Source: Planktothricoides sp. SR001 (GTDB lineage Bacteria > Cyanobacteriota > Cyanobacteriia > Cyanobacteriales > Laspinemataceae). Taken from it: 64,000 nt of DNA. The notes beneath the pieces were generated by a model that made no database searches, was not told the origin of the DNA, and was given only the letters and a program-made list of their open reading frames with translations. Location of the stretch: positions 59,386 through 123,385 of the forward strand of contig NZ_LIUQ01000015.1 of assembly GCF_001276715.1 (NCBI RefSeq), read 5' to 3'. How positions within the stretch are numbered: the stretch's first letter is position 1; every line of letters starts with the position of its first letter. A program made the position numbers and the translations under genes. Shown piece after piece: positions 1-8,898 of the stretch.

Positions 1-315
1 AAGCTGTAATACTAGACGACATAAAATTAATACGATGTCTAATAAGATTGCTTGCATGGTGTTGAACCGAATGAAATGACTGATATTGTCGTTTCTCACC
101 ACTCCGAATAAAAGCGCAAAGAAAATAATCAGTCCAGCAAAGGGGAAAGAGTTATAAATCTGGAGCAGTGGTAGCAGCGGCAGAAACAGCAGTTGTAATG
201 GGGGAATTTGCTTGAATAAGAAAACGCCAAAGACAATGCCATCTAATAGGGGCAGCAGATAGAGCAGGCTGGCGTAAAATCGCTCTAAACCAGGGGCGGT
301 GTCCCGTCCATTCAT
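1..315 (-). CDS. Tic20 family protein, C-terminus outside the window
   Basis: The frame is open from an ATG at 315 to the window edge, so 105 residues are visible and the C-terminus is missing. AGGAGA lies just upstream of the ATG. The protein is very hydrophobic, with membrane segments near residues 15-35, 39-52 and 57-72, and ends one segment with VVRNDNISHFIRFNTMQA. The same 'F-A-L-x-V-V-R-N ... H-F-I-R-x-N-T-M-Q' block occurs in the gene at 745-1257, so the two are paralogues. This block is typical of the Tic20 family, known in plastids as a protein-import channel component; the role in cyanobacteria is not settled. It is the last gene of a same-strand run with 498-686 and 745-1257. Confidence 0.8.
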   Translation of the reverse strand, partial: MNGRDTAPGLERFYASLLYLLPLLDGIVFGVFLFKQIPPLQLLFLPLLPLLQIYNSFPFAGLIIFFALLFGVVRNDNISHFIRFNTMQAILLDIVLILCRLVLQL

Positions 316-497
316 CGGAAATCTCCTGTTTTTTAGGGTTAAACGGTTAATTTGACTAATTATTTTAGGATAGCGTATTCAAGGCATTCAATTGTTTTCT
401 GGGGGGAGCAAACCGGCGATCGCTTCCTTGATTTTGTCGTTTGTGATGCCACGATATATTTCCACGATATATTCAATGAATATAGCACAAATTCGGT

Positions 498-686
498 TTA
501 TTGCGTAGAGAGAAATAAGCCAAAGGCCATAATTGATCCGCCAATGGCATAATAAAATATACTCGCGCCGCGATCGCCAAACCACCTTCTCACTTGGTGT
601 ACTTGTTCACTATTCCAGAAAGCATCTATTTTTAAATAAGTGCCAATAATCATTAATAAACTAAGCAGATAACACAGTGGACACAT
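498..686 (-). CDS. small two-helix membrane protein, unknown function
   Basis: This 62-residue ORF has GGAAG seven bases before its ATG. It shows two hydrophobic segments, about residues 3-18 and 42-60, joined by a charged loop with VRRWFGDRGAS. It sits between two Tic20-family genes on the same strand, which supports it being a real gene. I do not recognise the family with certainty. The C-terminal pattern of a short soluble stretch followed by a Gly-rich helix recalls small immunity-type membrane proteins, but that is only a resemblance. An overlapping ORF in another frame (388-585) lacks these properties. Confidence 0.5.
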   Translation of the reverse strand: MCPLCYLLSLLMIIGTYLKIDAFWNSEQVHQVRRWFGDRGASIFYYAIGGSIMAFGLFLSTQ

Positions 687-744
687 CGTTTTTCTTCCAT
701 ATAATCATATTTGAAAATAGAATTTTCGATCTATCAATCAAAAC

Positions 745-1257
745 TTAACGAATTTGCGTATAAGTTGCCTCGGAAACAACGGGTATTTCAGCATAATTTC
801 CTCTAATTGTTTCGACTATAGAATACACAATTGCTCCGAATACTCCCAAGAAAATGGTGGTAGAAATGATATCAATCAATAAATTTGAATTAAAACTACC
901 ATCGGGAATGACTGCCAGGGGAAAGCCTAGCAGTCTCAATGTCCACTGGCATAAGCTGAGAAAAATTGATAATAAGAGCGACTGCATCGTATTGTAGCGG
1001 ATAAAATGCTTAATTTTGTAGTTTCTCACTACCAATAAAAATAAAGCAAAGAAAAGAATTAACTCTCCATAAGGAATAGTGCCTACAATATTAAAATATA
1101 AAAAAAGCAAAGGGAAAAAAGGAATCAGCAAAGTCATTAATACCGGGAAAGTGGCGAATAAATAAGAGCCAAAACCTAAAACATTAACTAAGGGTAAAAT
1201 ATAGGGCAAGCAAGCCAATAGGCGATCGCCGATGGTGGTGGAACCGCGCCAAGTCAT
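745..1257 (-). CDS. Tic20 family protein
   Basis: This complete 170-residue protein has an AGGAG Shine-Dalgarno upstream of the ATG. It has four predicted membrane segments, roughly residues 12-35, 38-58, 63-78 and 88-112, plus a further one near 128-148. The signature 'F-F-A-L-F-L-L-V-V-R-N ... H-F-I-R-Y-N-T-M-Q' matches the Tic20 family and the partial gene at 1-315. Tic20 forms part of the inner-envelope import channel of plastids; cyanobacterial members are inner-membrane proteins of uncertain role. The tandem arrangement suggests a local duplication. Confidence 0.85.
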   Translation of the reverse strand: MTWRGSTTIGDRLLACLPYILPLVNVLGFGSYLFATFPVLMTLLIPFFPLLFLYFNIVGTIPYGELILFFALFLLVVRNYKIKHFIRYNTMQSLLLSIFLSLCQWTLRLLGFPLAVIPDGSFNSNLLIDIISTTIFLGVFGAIVYSIVETIRGNYAEIPVVSEATYTQIR

Positions 1258-1649
1258 TTTCGGATCTCCTGGGTGCGTGGATCAAGAATTGTTGGCTCGA
1301 ATTGGTCGAACCTATCATTCAGGATAACTTACTGAGCATCGAATTGCCGATCAGCCAGTGAGAACAGTGGCGCCAATCAGGATCGGTACAGAGATCGATG
1401 TGGATGGGTGAAACATTGGTAAACCAGTGATGACCAAGCAAAATCAACCCTGAATCAGTCGTGAATCAGTCCTGAATCAGTGGTCTTGTCAAGACATAAT
1501 CATCAGAAGGGATGATTTATGGGGTTGGATATGGTATTTTAAGCTGAAGATTCAGTGAAATTATTCAATCGAGAATCGATTAAAATCTTAGCGATCGGGT
1601 TTTGGTGGGCAATGCCCACCCTACGTCAACGGTTGATGCGTAATTCCTA
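1258..1649. other. non-coding spacer with a dispersed palindrome
   Basis: No gene is supported here. The spacer holds a short direct repeat (TGAATCAGT-like units at about 1451-1485). It also holds one copy of the palindrome GGTGGGCAATGCCCACC followed by CTAC at 1604-1624, which recurs at 13443 and 49918. Confidence 0.7.
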
Positions 1650-1847
1650 TTAATCAATATTGGTGACGCGAAAACCCATCTCACATTCATATTGGGTTGG
1701 TTTGCCCTCGGCAAAGTTTCTCACTGCATGACCACAGCTAAGTTGTCCATGTCGCCAGCGAGGTTGACCTGTGCGATCGGCAAGTAAGCAGTTTTGACAA
1801 ATGGCTTGCGGACTTAGGATCTGATCGTCCATCACAATGACCAGCAT
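1650..1847 (-). CDS. small cysteine-containing protein, conserved in cyanobacteria, unknown function
   Basis: This 65-residue protein starts at an ATG at 1847 with GGAGG six bases upstream, which fixes the start. It has four cysteines in the arrangement C18-x2-C21-x17-C39-x15-C55, with a histidine next to C39, which could bind a metal. The text ICQNCLLADRTGQPRWRHG followed by a Cys-Gly-His looks like a small zinc-ribbon-type fold. I recall similar short proteins in cyanobacteria but know of no function. It stands alone between spacers. Confidence 0.6.
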   Translation of the reverse strand: MLVIVMDDQILSPQAICQNCLLADRTGQPRWRHGQLSCGHAVRNFAEGKPTQYECEMGFRVTNID

Positions 1848-2177
1848 TGCACACCTCCAGTTGATCCCTTATGACCATACATATATTTTAGGTCAAACCC
1901 CAGGGAATATCGGGCAATTTGAAACATAGCTTAATTTAATTGAAACCCAGGATGTCGTATCTTTTGCTTCATTTTGGCTTCCTCTTGCCGCAAGCGTCCT
2001 TTTGATTTGTCATCATGCCGATTTTGCCTAGATTCTGGGCTTAAATTGCTTACGGGGACAAGCCCTCGATCATTTTCCGGATTGGTTGGGTAACAGCCTC
2101 TACCCAACCGTAAAACTACAAATACTTGCGTTGGGTTTCGTGCCTCAACCCAACCTACTACAATAATTAATTTCTAG
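1848..2177. other. spacer upstream of glyA with an inverted repeat
   Basis: No gene is supported. At 2131-2155 GTTGGGTT and AACCCAAC face each other around a short loop. A related copy (GGTTGGGTAA...TACCCAACC) lies just upstream at about 2085-2110. These look like dispersed repeats and not a riboswitch. Confidence 0.5.
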
Positions 2178-2192
2178 ATGAGGAATGATTCG

Positions 2193-3476
2193 GTGACTCA
2201 GACTAACTTAGATTTCCTAGCCACTACAGATCCCGCTGTTGCCGGTTTGATTCAGCAAGAACTGCACCGCCAACAAACTCACTTGGAACTAATTGCCAGT
2301 GAAAATTTTACTTCTCCAGCAGTGATGGCCGCCCAAGGGTCAGTCTTAACCAATAAGTATGCTGAAGGCTTGCCGAAAAAACGCTATTACGGCGGTTGCG
2401 AGCATATCGACCAAATTGAGCAGTTAGCCATTGACCGGGCAAAGCAGCTATTTGGCGCGGCATGGGCAAACGTGCAGCCCCACTCTGGCGCCCAGGCCAA
2501 TTTTGCCGTGTTTTTGGCGCTGTTGGAACCCGGTGACACGATTATGGGGATGGATCTGTCCCACGGCGGTCATTTAACCCACGGTTCGCCGGTGAATGTA
2601 TCCGGTAAGTGGTTTAAGGTTCAGCAGTACGGGGTGTCCCCAGAGACAGAACAGTTGGATTTTGACCTGATTTTGGCTCTTGCCAAGGAACATAAGCCTA
2701 AATTAATTATTTGCGGCTATTCTGCTTATCCTCGGATCATTGATTTTGCCAAGTTCCGCCAAGTGGCGGATGAGGTGGGGGCTTATCTGTTGGCAGATAT
2801 GGCTCATATCGCCGGTTTGGTGGCTACAGGTCATCACCCCAACCCGGTGCCCCATTGTCATGTGGTGACGACAACGACCCACAAAACCTTGCGCGGCCCT
2901 CGTGGTGGTTTAATCCTCAGTAATGATGTGGAATTGGGTAAAAAATTGGATAAGGCGGTTTTCCCAGGCAGTCAAGGCGGTCCTTTAGAGCACGTGATTG
3001 CCGCTAAAGCGGTGGCATTTGGGGAAGCCTTGAAACCGGAATTTAAAATTTATTCCGGTCAGGTGATTGCGAATGCCCGGGCATTGGCGAATCAATTGAG
3101 CGATCGCGGCTTGAAGATGGTGTCCGGTGGTACGGATAATCATGTGATGCTGGTGGATTTACGCAGTATTGGCATGACCGGGAAACAAGCGGATAAATTA
3201 TTGGGCGAGGTGAATATTACCGCCAATAAGAATACGGTGCCGTTTGACCCAGAATCCCCGTTTGTCACCAGTGGTCTGCGCTTGGGTTCTCCCGCTGTCA
3301 CCAGTCGCGGCATGGGACAGGAAGAATTTAAGGAGATTGCCAATATTATTGCCGATCGCCTGCAAAATCCCGAAAATGGATCCGTGGCCGCCGATTGTCG
3401 TCGTCGGGTGAGTACCTTGTGCGATCGCTTCCCCTTGTATCCTCATCTGAAAATTCCTGTGGGGGCTTTAGCATAG
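2193..3476 (+). CDS. glyA: serine hydroxymethyltransferase
   Basis: The enzyme is PLP-dependent and interconverts serine and glycine with tetrahydrofolate, feeding one-carbon metabolism and, in cyanobacteria, photorespiratory glycine. The sequence carries [12 protein letters not shown] near the N-terminus, the [18 protein letters not shown] block and the PLP-lysine motif [14 protein letters not shown], with Lys231 counted from the GTG. I chose the GTG at 2193 over the in-frame ATG at 2178 because GAGGAA sits about 6 bases before it and known homologues begin M-T-x-T-N-L-D-F-L. Length, about 427 residues, fits the family. It is transcribed alone. Confidence 0.96.
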   Translation: MTQTNLDFLATTDPAVAGLIQQELHRQQTHLELIASENFTSPAVMAAQGSVLTNKYAEGLPKKRYYGGCEHIDQIEQLAIDRAKQLFGAAWANVQPHSGAQANFAVFLALLEPGDTIMGMDLSHGGHLTHGSPVNVSGKWFKVQQYGVSPETEQLDFDLILALAKEHKPKLIICGYSAYPRIIDFAKFRQVADEVGAYLLADMAHIAGLVATGHHPNPVPHCHVVTTTTHKTLRGPRGGLILSNDVELGKKLDKAVFPGSQGGPLEHVIAAKAVAFGEALKPEFKIYSGQVIANARALANQLSDRGLKMVSGGTDNHVMLVDLRSIGMTGKQADKLLGEVNITANKNTVPFDPESPFVTSGLRLGSPAVTSRGMGQEEFKEIANIIADRLQNPENGSVAADCRRRVSTLCDRFPLYPHLKIPVGALA

Positions 3477-3935
3477 GTGTAGGGTGCCGTTCCGTGCAGT
3501 AACGCACCAGTGATTTGGCTGTACTAATTTGGCTGTAAAGATATCTCAGCCGCTGGCCACAATGAGGGGTGCTTCTTTGGTGCGTTACGGCGCGGAAAAA
3601 TAGTTATCGGTTGGATGATTTTTAGGCTAAAGGCAGCGCCTAACACACCCTACCTCTGGGGCAATGGGGGCAATGGGGGGCAGTGGGCAATTTTTTCTTT
3701 TATCGGTTGACTTCAAGTCAAAGGTTCATCTCCAGCCACCTAACGCTCCCACCCACAAACAACAAACACCAAATAAGAAGTAGCACATAACAAATAGCAA
3801 ACAATACATAATACATAACAGATAAAATTTAAAAAATAAATTTAAGTTTATTTGCGGAGTATTGTCTAAAATATAGTAATTGTAGGTAAACGTTAAAATA
3901 AGACGTTTGACATTTGCACCCTAACTACTTTTGAT
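3477..3935. repeat. spacer with inverted dispersed repeat and AT-rich leader
   Basis: No gene is supported. From 3478 to 3653 a repeat bounded by GTAGGGTG and CACCCTAC contains internal facing copies of GTAACGCACC and GGTGCGTTAC, a common cyanobacterial intergenic repeat style. A related copy lies at about 23999-24061. The stretch 3735-3850 is a low-complexity A-rich run. AAACGT (3888) and ACGTTT (3903) face each other 28 bases before the next gene and could be an operator, but nothing supports this beyond symmetry. Confidence 0.5.
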
Positions 3936-4979
3936 ATGCCTTACCAGCTTTACCACCTGGTTGCCTTTTTAGTTTCTTCTCTGGTTGTCCTCGGGACAAC
4001 CCCAATTGTTAAAAAAATTGGTCTCAAAAGTGGAAGGTTCGACCTTCCTGGAGGCCGTAAGTTGCACAGTAAACCAATGGTGCGCCTTGGCGGAGTTTCC
4101 ATATTTTTGGGCAGCTTATCGGCGCTATTAATCGTTTGGTGGCTTGGTGGCTTCGGGGTCTTACCTCCAGAAAAAGACTATGAAATTTGGGGAGTAACCA
4201 TCGGGGGGTTACTATTTTTCCTAATTGGTTTAGCCGATGACTTATTTGGGTTATCGGCTTTTATGCGTTTGTTCTTACAAACCATTGTCGCTGGGGCTGC
4301 TTGGCAAGTTGGGGTTCAAATTGCCTTTATTACCATTCCTTATGTAGGCTTGGTGAATTTACCAGACTGGATTAGTTTTCCCATCACGATTTTGTGGTTA
4401 GTTGGTTTAACCAATGCGATTAACTGGATTGATGGGTTAGATGGTTTGGCCGCTGGCGTTTGTAGCATTGCGGCAATGGTGATGATGATCGTCAGCCTAT
4501 CCATGCATCAACCGGCAGCGGCGTTAATTGCGGCGGCGTTGGCCGGTGCGACCCTAGCATTTTTACGCTATAACTTCAATCCAGCGCAAATTTTTATGGG
4601 GGATGGCGGTTCTTATTATCTGGGCTTTACCTTAGCTGGGGTCGGAGTGATTGGGTTGGTGAAAACTACGGCTGTGACCGCAGTGATTTTGCCTTATCTG
4701 ATTTTGGCCGTGCCAATTTTAGATATGTCTGCGGTGATTGTTGACCGCTTACGCAATGGCAAATCACCCTTTGTGGCCGATAAACGTCATTTGCACCACC
4801 GCTTACTGGACGCGGGGTTGTCTCACCGATTAACGGTGTTGTTTATTTACTCCTTAACTCTTTGGGTGGGCAGTTTGGCGATCGCCGTTGCCGGAGTTCC
4901 CACGGGGATGGGGTTCGCCCTAGGGGCTACGGGAATCCTCAGCTATACCACCTGGAAAGCAAGTCAGCAGTCTCGATGA
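3936..4979 (+). CDS. undecaprenyl-phosphate sugar-1-phosphate transferase (WecA/TagO/MraY superfamily)
   Basis: This 347-residue polytopic membrane enzyme belongs to the family that transfers an amino-sugar-1-phosphate from a UDP-sugar to a polyprenyl phosphate, starting a cell-surface polysaccharide. Visible motifs are RKLHSKPMVRLGG (about 41-53), the metal-binding Asp pair in GLADDLFG (101-102), NAINWIDGLDGLAAG (160-174), FMGDGGSYYLG, and the HLHHR motif near residue 285. The His-rich loop and absence of MraY-specific features favour the WecA/TagO branch. It could also be called a glycosyltransferase family 4 protein. The exact sugar substrate is unknown. A rho-independent terminator follows. 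Confidence 0.9.
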   Translation: MPYQLYHLVAFLVSSLVVLGTTPIVKKIGLKSGRFDLPGGRKLHSKPMVRLGGVSIFLGSLSALLIVWWLGGFGVLPPEKDYEIWGVTIGGLLFFLIGLADDLFGLSAFMRLFLQTIVAGAAWQVGVQIAFITIPYVGLVNLPDWISFPITILWLVGLTNAINWIDGLDGLAAGVCSIAAMVMMIVSLSMHQPAAALIAAALAGATLAFLRYNFNPAQIFMGDGGSYYLGFTLAGVGVIGLVKTTAVTAVILPYLILAVPILDMSAVIVDRLRNGKSPFVADKRHLHHRLLDAGLSHRLTVLFIYSLTLWVGSLAIAVAGVPTGMGFALGATGILSYTTWKASQQSR

Positions 4980-5026
4980 TATTTAGAACTTTAAAGATCA
5001 AATCCCTAAAAGATGTCAAGCTAGAT

Positions 5027-5065
5027 ATCCAGAATTACCCCAAAATTCTGGATACTTTCTTTTTG
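5027..5065 (+). terminator. rho-independent terminator after the WecA/TagO-like gene
   Basis: ATCCAGAATT at 5027-5036 pairs perfectly with AATTCTGGAT at 5044-5053 around a 7-base loop. A T-rich tail, ACTTTCTTTTTG, follows on the plus strand. Confidence 0.75.
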
Positions 5066-5774
5066 TTAAATAGATCAACTCACTGACCCATCAGCGAAAG
5101 TGAGCGGTTAATTGTATTTTGACGAAACCATCCCGGAAATTTAGGGAGCGGTTTTTTTATGATTTTTTTGATGATTTTTTGATGATTTTTTTGATAATTT
5201 TTTTGATGATTCTCGTTCCCCTGCTGGAGGCTGGCCACGAGTTTTTTTAATAACTTGGCTAACTAGGGGCAAGGGGGTGAAGGTTGTGCAGGGTGACAGC
5301 AAATACCCAGGGCTGGGCAACCACCGCGCCTTGGAATTGCCCCTACGGACAGCGATCGCGTTACGGAGCAATATCGCGAAGACCCATCAGTCTCTACAGT
5401 TCTTTGGGGCAATTTTTCTTTGAAAAAATAAATTCCTGCGGATTTATCCTGAAGTTCCCGGCAGACTTTTGAATGCTTAAGATAAAATATGAACAAAGGA
5501 AAGGGGATCATCTAACGGAAAAATTATCAGCTAACCGACATCTGGAGATCCCCGCATTTTCCTCAAAGCCTGGTATCTACTATATTTTCCAATCAAGTAA
5601 ATCGTTTTTTCCATTAAAAAATCAGACGATAACTGTCTAAAAAATTCTGAGTTTAACGGCTCAGGGTTAAAGGGATGACCGTTCATCTATTCTAATTTCA
5701 GGGTGTTTCTATGTGTGATATTTCTCGCAAAATTAATCTTCGATTATTTGGCGTAGCTGGCCTGATAGAAACCC
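5066..5774. other. non-coding spacer
   Basis: I see no supported gene here. The stretch 5158-5213 is a T-rich simple repeat of GATGATTTTTT-like units. A 42-codon ORF begins at 5711 and overlaps the start of the next gene in another frame; I do not count it as a gene. No clear promoter was identified. Confidence 0.6.
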
Positions 5775-8570
5775 ATGAAGAAGCAAAAAGAACCAAAAAA
5801 TATCAACCCTTTCAAGTCCTTGTTATGCTTAGGACTTAGTTTGGGTTTGGCGGCAATTTGGGCTGGGGCAGTCACGGCTCAAACCTCATTAAATCAAGCA
5901 TCTCCAGCGTCAGTAAATGCTAATTCAGACTCCACCTTGGCCGGGTCTGAACAACTACTTCCTTTTGATCAAGTCATTAAAAATACGGAAAAATTAGAGG
6001 GTTTATTCAATCTATATAGAAAGAAAGATTTTTCAGCAATTTACTTAGAAGTTAAGCCAGAGCAACTTAATCAAAATTTTCTCTGTATTATCACCTTAAA
6101 TTCAGGAATTGGCCAAGCGCCTCTGTTAAGAGGAATGCCGTTGCAAGATATCATGTTTTATTTCCAACAAGTCCAAAATAAAGTCAATTTTGTGGTCAGA
6201 AATGTGAACTTTAGGACGGAAGTGGGCGACCCCTTGCAGCGATCGCTGGATAGTTCTTTTAGTGACTCGGTGCTGTACTCCCTGCCGATTAAAAGTATTC
6301 ATCCCACGCGACAAACCCTGTTAATTAGCCTGAATGACTTGCTAATGACAGAAAAGGATCTGAGTCAACTGAGTGATTATTTGCCGATTTTATTAGATCC
6401 TAGCTATAAAAAAGATAACAATCAGTCTTATTTTGGGGAAACCAAAGCTTTTCCTTTAAACGTAGAAATTGAGTCGGTTTATGGCTTTAAAAGTGATAAT
6501 CCTTTAGTTTCAATTCCTAGTCTGCCGGATAGCCGGGGCTTTACCCTACAAGTGCGTTATAGTTTTTCAGAAATGCCGATGAACAATGGCTATCGTCCTC
6601 GGTTAGCGGATGAACGAGTGGGCTATTTTGTCACCGCTTATCGGGATTTTTCGGAAAAGAGAAAAGAACCCTTTGTCCGATATATTAACCGCTGGCATTT
6701 GGAAAAACAAGACCCGAATGCCCCCTTATCTCCGCCGAAAGAACCGATTGTTTTCTGGATCGAAAATACGGTGCCTCTGGAATATCGGGATGCCATTCGG
6801 GAAGGGGTTTTAATGTGGAATAAAGCTTTTGAAGCAGCCGGTTTTATTGATGCGATCGCTGTCAAACAAATGCCGGACGATGCCACATGGGATCCCGCCG
6901 ATGTGCGCTACAACACGATTCGCTGGTCGAGTTCATTTCAACCTTGGTTTTTGGGTTTAGGCCCATCACGAGTCAACCCCATGACAGGACAAATTTTAGA
7001 TGCGGATATCATCTTGGATGCCAATGTAATTAGAATTATGAAAGGAGAATATCGCAACTATATCGGAACTCCCAGCAGCCAACAGCAGGGAATCAACAAT
7101 TTGGCCAATTTATCCAACTGTATGGGGCAAGAATTTTCTGATATTTTACAGGATTTGTCCCCCGGTCAAGCCATATTTAAAAATGGGTCAAATGTTGGGG
7201 GATTGTTTTCTCAATTGCGGGATAAACATGACCTCTGTTATGGTATGGAATCCGCCCAAAATTTCGCGATCGCGGCCATGTCTTTGTCAATGGTGAATAA
7301 TGTATTGCCCAGCAGTCAGGAAATGGAAGAGTTTATTCATCAATATTTGCGATTTCTCACCGCCCATGAAGTCGGACATACCCTGGGATTGCGCCATAAT
7401 TTTCATGCCAGTACGATGTTAACCCCGGAAGAGTTACACGATCGCACTATTACCCAGGAAAAAGGTTTGGCATCATCAGTGATGGACTATTTGCCAGTGA
7501 ATTTAGCCCCCCCTGGGATTGCACAGGGTGACTATTTTTCTCAAGTGGTTGGGCCTTACGATCAATGGGCGATTACTTATGGCTATCAACCGACAGATGC
7601 CTTTTCCCCAGACGCCGAATGGCGTGTAATAGAACAAATTGCCCAGCGATCTTCGGTGGAACCAGAGTTAGCTTATTCTACGGATGAGGATGCCTTTGAT
7701 ATTCTCGATCCATTCGCCAATGCCTTTGATTTAAGCAGCGATATGTTGCAATATTCCCAATGGCAGTTGGAAAATGCCCGCACTTTATGGGAACGGTTGG
7801 ATCGCCGCTACTTAGTCAGTGGGGATAGTTATAGTGAAGTGCGCGATCGCTTTGATAGTCTTTATTTTTACTATCTTCGTCAGGTGAGAAATATTACCCT
7901 CTATGTGGGTGGGCAGTCTTTTCAACGGATCCGACCAGGAAGCGTTCATCGTCGGTTGCCCTTTGAACCCATTCCCGTGGAACAACAACGAGAAGCCCTG
8001 CAACTGATTCAGTCTTATGTTTTTGATGAAAATGCCTTTCAGTTTTCCCCAGAACTGCTGAATAAATTAGCCCCGGAACGCTGGGCGCACTGGGGGACTC
8101 GAACCCTAGTCTTTCCCTTGGATTATCCCATCGGCGATCGCATTCTCTACCTGCAACAAGTTGCCCTCAGTTCCCTGCTATCCCCCCCCCGTCTCATGCG
8201 TCTGCGTGACCTGGAACTGAAAACTTCAGGGACTGAGTCTTTGACCATTCCCGAATTGTTTGATACCCTCAAGCAAGGAATTTGGACCGAAGTGCTCGGG
8301 TCTAGCAACCAATTAACCCAAATTTCCACCATCCGGCGATCGTTGCAACGGGAACATTTAAATCTTTTAGGGGCGATGGTCTTGCGGCAAACCCGAGTCC
8401 CCGAAGATGCCCGCACCTTAGCTTGGTACAATTTGCATCAGCTAGAGAAAGCCCTAGAAAGCACCCTGAAAAAGCGCAAAAATGATTTGGACTTGGCAAC
8501 GGTGGCTCATTTACAAGAAACTCGTACACGCATTAGCCAAATCTTAAATGCCCAGTTGCAATCTAACTAA
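5775..8570 (+). CDS. secreted zinc-dependent metalloprotease (DUF5117/DUF4953 type)
   Basis: The 931-residue protein starts with a basic region and a hydrophobic segment (about residues 14-36) ending in A-V-T-A-Q, a likely Sec signal peptide. The metzincin zinc site is HEVGHTLGLRH at residues 531-541, with Glu532 as catalytic base. A Met-turn follows in SSVMDY, with Met570. N-terminal regions resemble the DUF5117/DUF5118 modules that accompany this peptidase family, and a long helical tail follows. The mature protein should act in the periplasm or outside the cell on an unknown substrate. The ATG at 5775 lacks a strong Shine-Dalgarno. It is not in an operon. Confidence 0.88.
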   Translation: MKKQKEPKNINPFKSLLCLGLSLGLAAIWAGAVTAQTSLNQASPASVNANSDSTLAGSEQLLPFDQVIKNTEKLEGLFNLYRKKDFSAIYLEVKPEQLNQNFLCIITLNSGIGQAPLLRGMPLQDIMFYFQQVQNKVNFVVRNVNFRTEVGDPLQRSLDSSFSDSVLYSLPIKSIHPTRQTLLISLNDLLMTEKDLSQLSDYLPILLDPSYKKDNNQSYFGETKAFPLNVEIESVYGFKSDNPLVSIPSLPDSRGFTLQVRYSFSEMPMNNGYRPRLADERVGYFVTAYRDFSEKRKEPFVRYINRWHLEKQDPNAPLSPPKEPIVFWIENTVPLEYRDAIREGVLMWNKAFEAAGFIDAIAVKQMPDDATWDPADVRYNTIRWSSSFQPWFLGLGPSRVNPMTGQILDADIILDANVIRIMKGEYRNYIGTPSSQQQGINNLANLSNCMGQEFSDILQDLSPGQAIFKNGSNVGGLFSQLRDKHDLCYGMESAQNFAIAAMSLSMVNNVLPSSQEMEEFIHQYLRFLTAHEVGHTLGLRHNFHASTMLTPEELHDRTITQEKGLASSVMDYLPVNLAPPGIAQGDYFSQVVGPYDQWAITYGYQPTDAFSPDAEWRVIEQIAQRSSVEPELAYSTDEDAFDILDPFANAFDLSSDMLQYSQWQLENARTLWERLDRRYLVSGDSYSEVRDRFDSLYFYYLRQVRNITLYVGGQSFQRIRPGSVHRRLPFEPIPVEQQREALQLIQSYVFDENAFQFSPELLNKLAPERWAHWGTRTLVFPLDYPIGDRILYLQQVALSSLLSPPRLMRLRDLELKTSGTESLTIPELFDTLKQGIWTEVLGSSNQLTQISTIRRSLQREHLNLLGAMVLRQTRVPEDARTLAWYNLHQLEKALESTLKKRKNDLDLATVAHLQETRTRISQILNAQLQSN

Positions 8571-8592
8571 GGGCTGTAAGGCTGTAGGGCTG

Positions 8593-8850
8593 TAGGGGCG
8601 AAGCATTCCCGTAGAAGTATTCGGAATAAACCGATAACATAGATGCGGGAATGCTTCGCCCTTGCTTTGCCAGAGCATAGAAATATTCGGAATAAACCGA
8701 TAACATAGATGCGGGAATGCGTTCATCCCTTACTTTGCCATAGCATAGAAATATTCGGAATAAACCGATAACATAGATGCGGGTTGCCATAGCGTAGAAA
8801 TATTCGATCGCGAACCGATAACATAGATGCGGGAATGCGTTCATCCCTTA
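8593..8850. repeat. four-copy degenerate tandem repeat with GCGAAGCATTC arms
   Basis: A unit containing ATTCGGAATAAACCGATAAC followed by ATAGATGCGGG is repeated at about 8617, 8692, 8754 and 8802, with periods of roughly 75, 62 and 48 bases. The fourth copy replaces GGAATAAA by GATCGCGA. The first copy is enclosed by GGGCGAAGCATTCCCG (8595) and CGGGAATGCTTCGCCC (8644), arms of a repeat family seen elsewhere in the window. Short ORFs on the minus strand here (about 8544-8844) only translate the repeat. Confidence 0.85.
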
Positions 8851-8898
8851 TTATAGGTATGGGTTGGCATCGTTAATTTTTTATCATCAAGACCTTCA

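Noticed and set aside
5711..5839. 42-codon ORF overlapping the metalloprotease start
   Set aside because: It has no Shine-Dalgarno and no recognisable features; a leader-peptide role cannot be supported.
8544..8844. Minus-strand ORFs in the tandem repeat
   Set aside because: Both frames only repeat the translated unit (P-H-L-C-Y-R-F and S-M-L-S-V-Y-S-E-Y-F-Y) and have no start signals.
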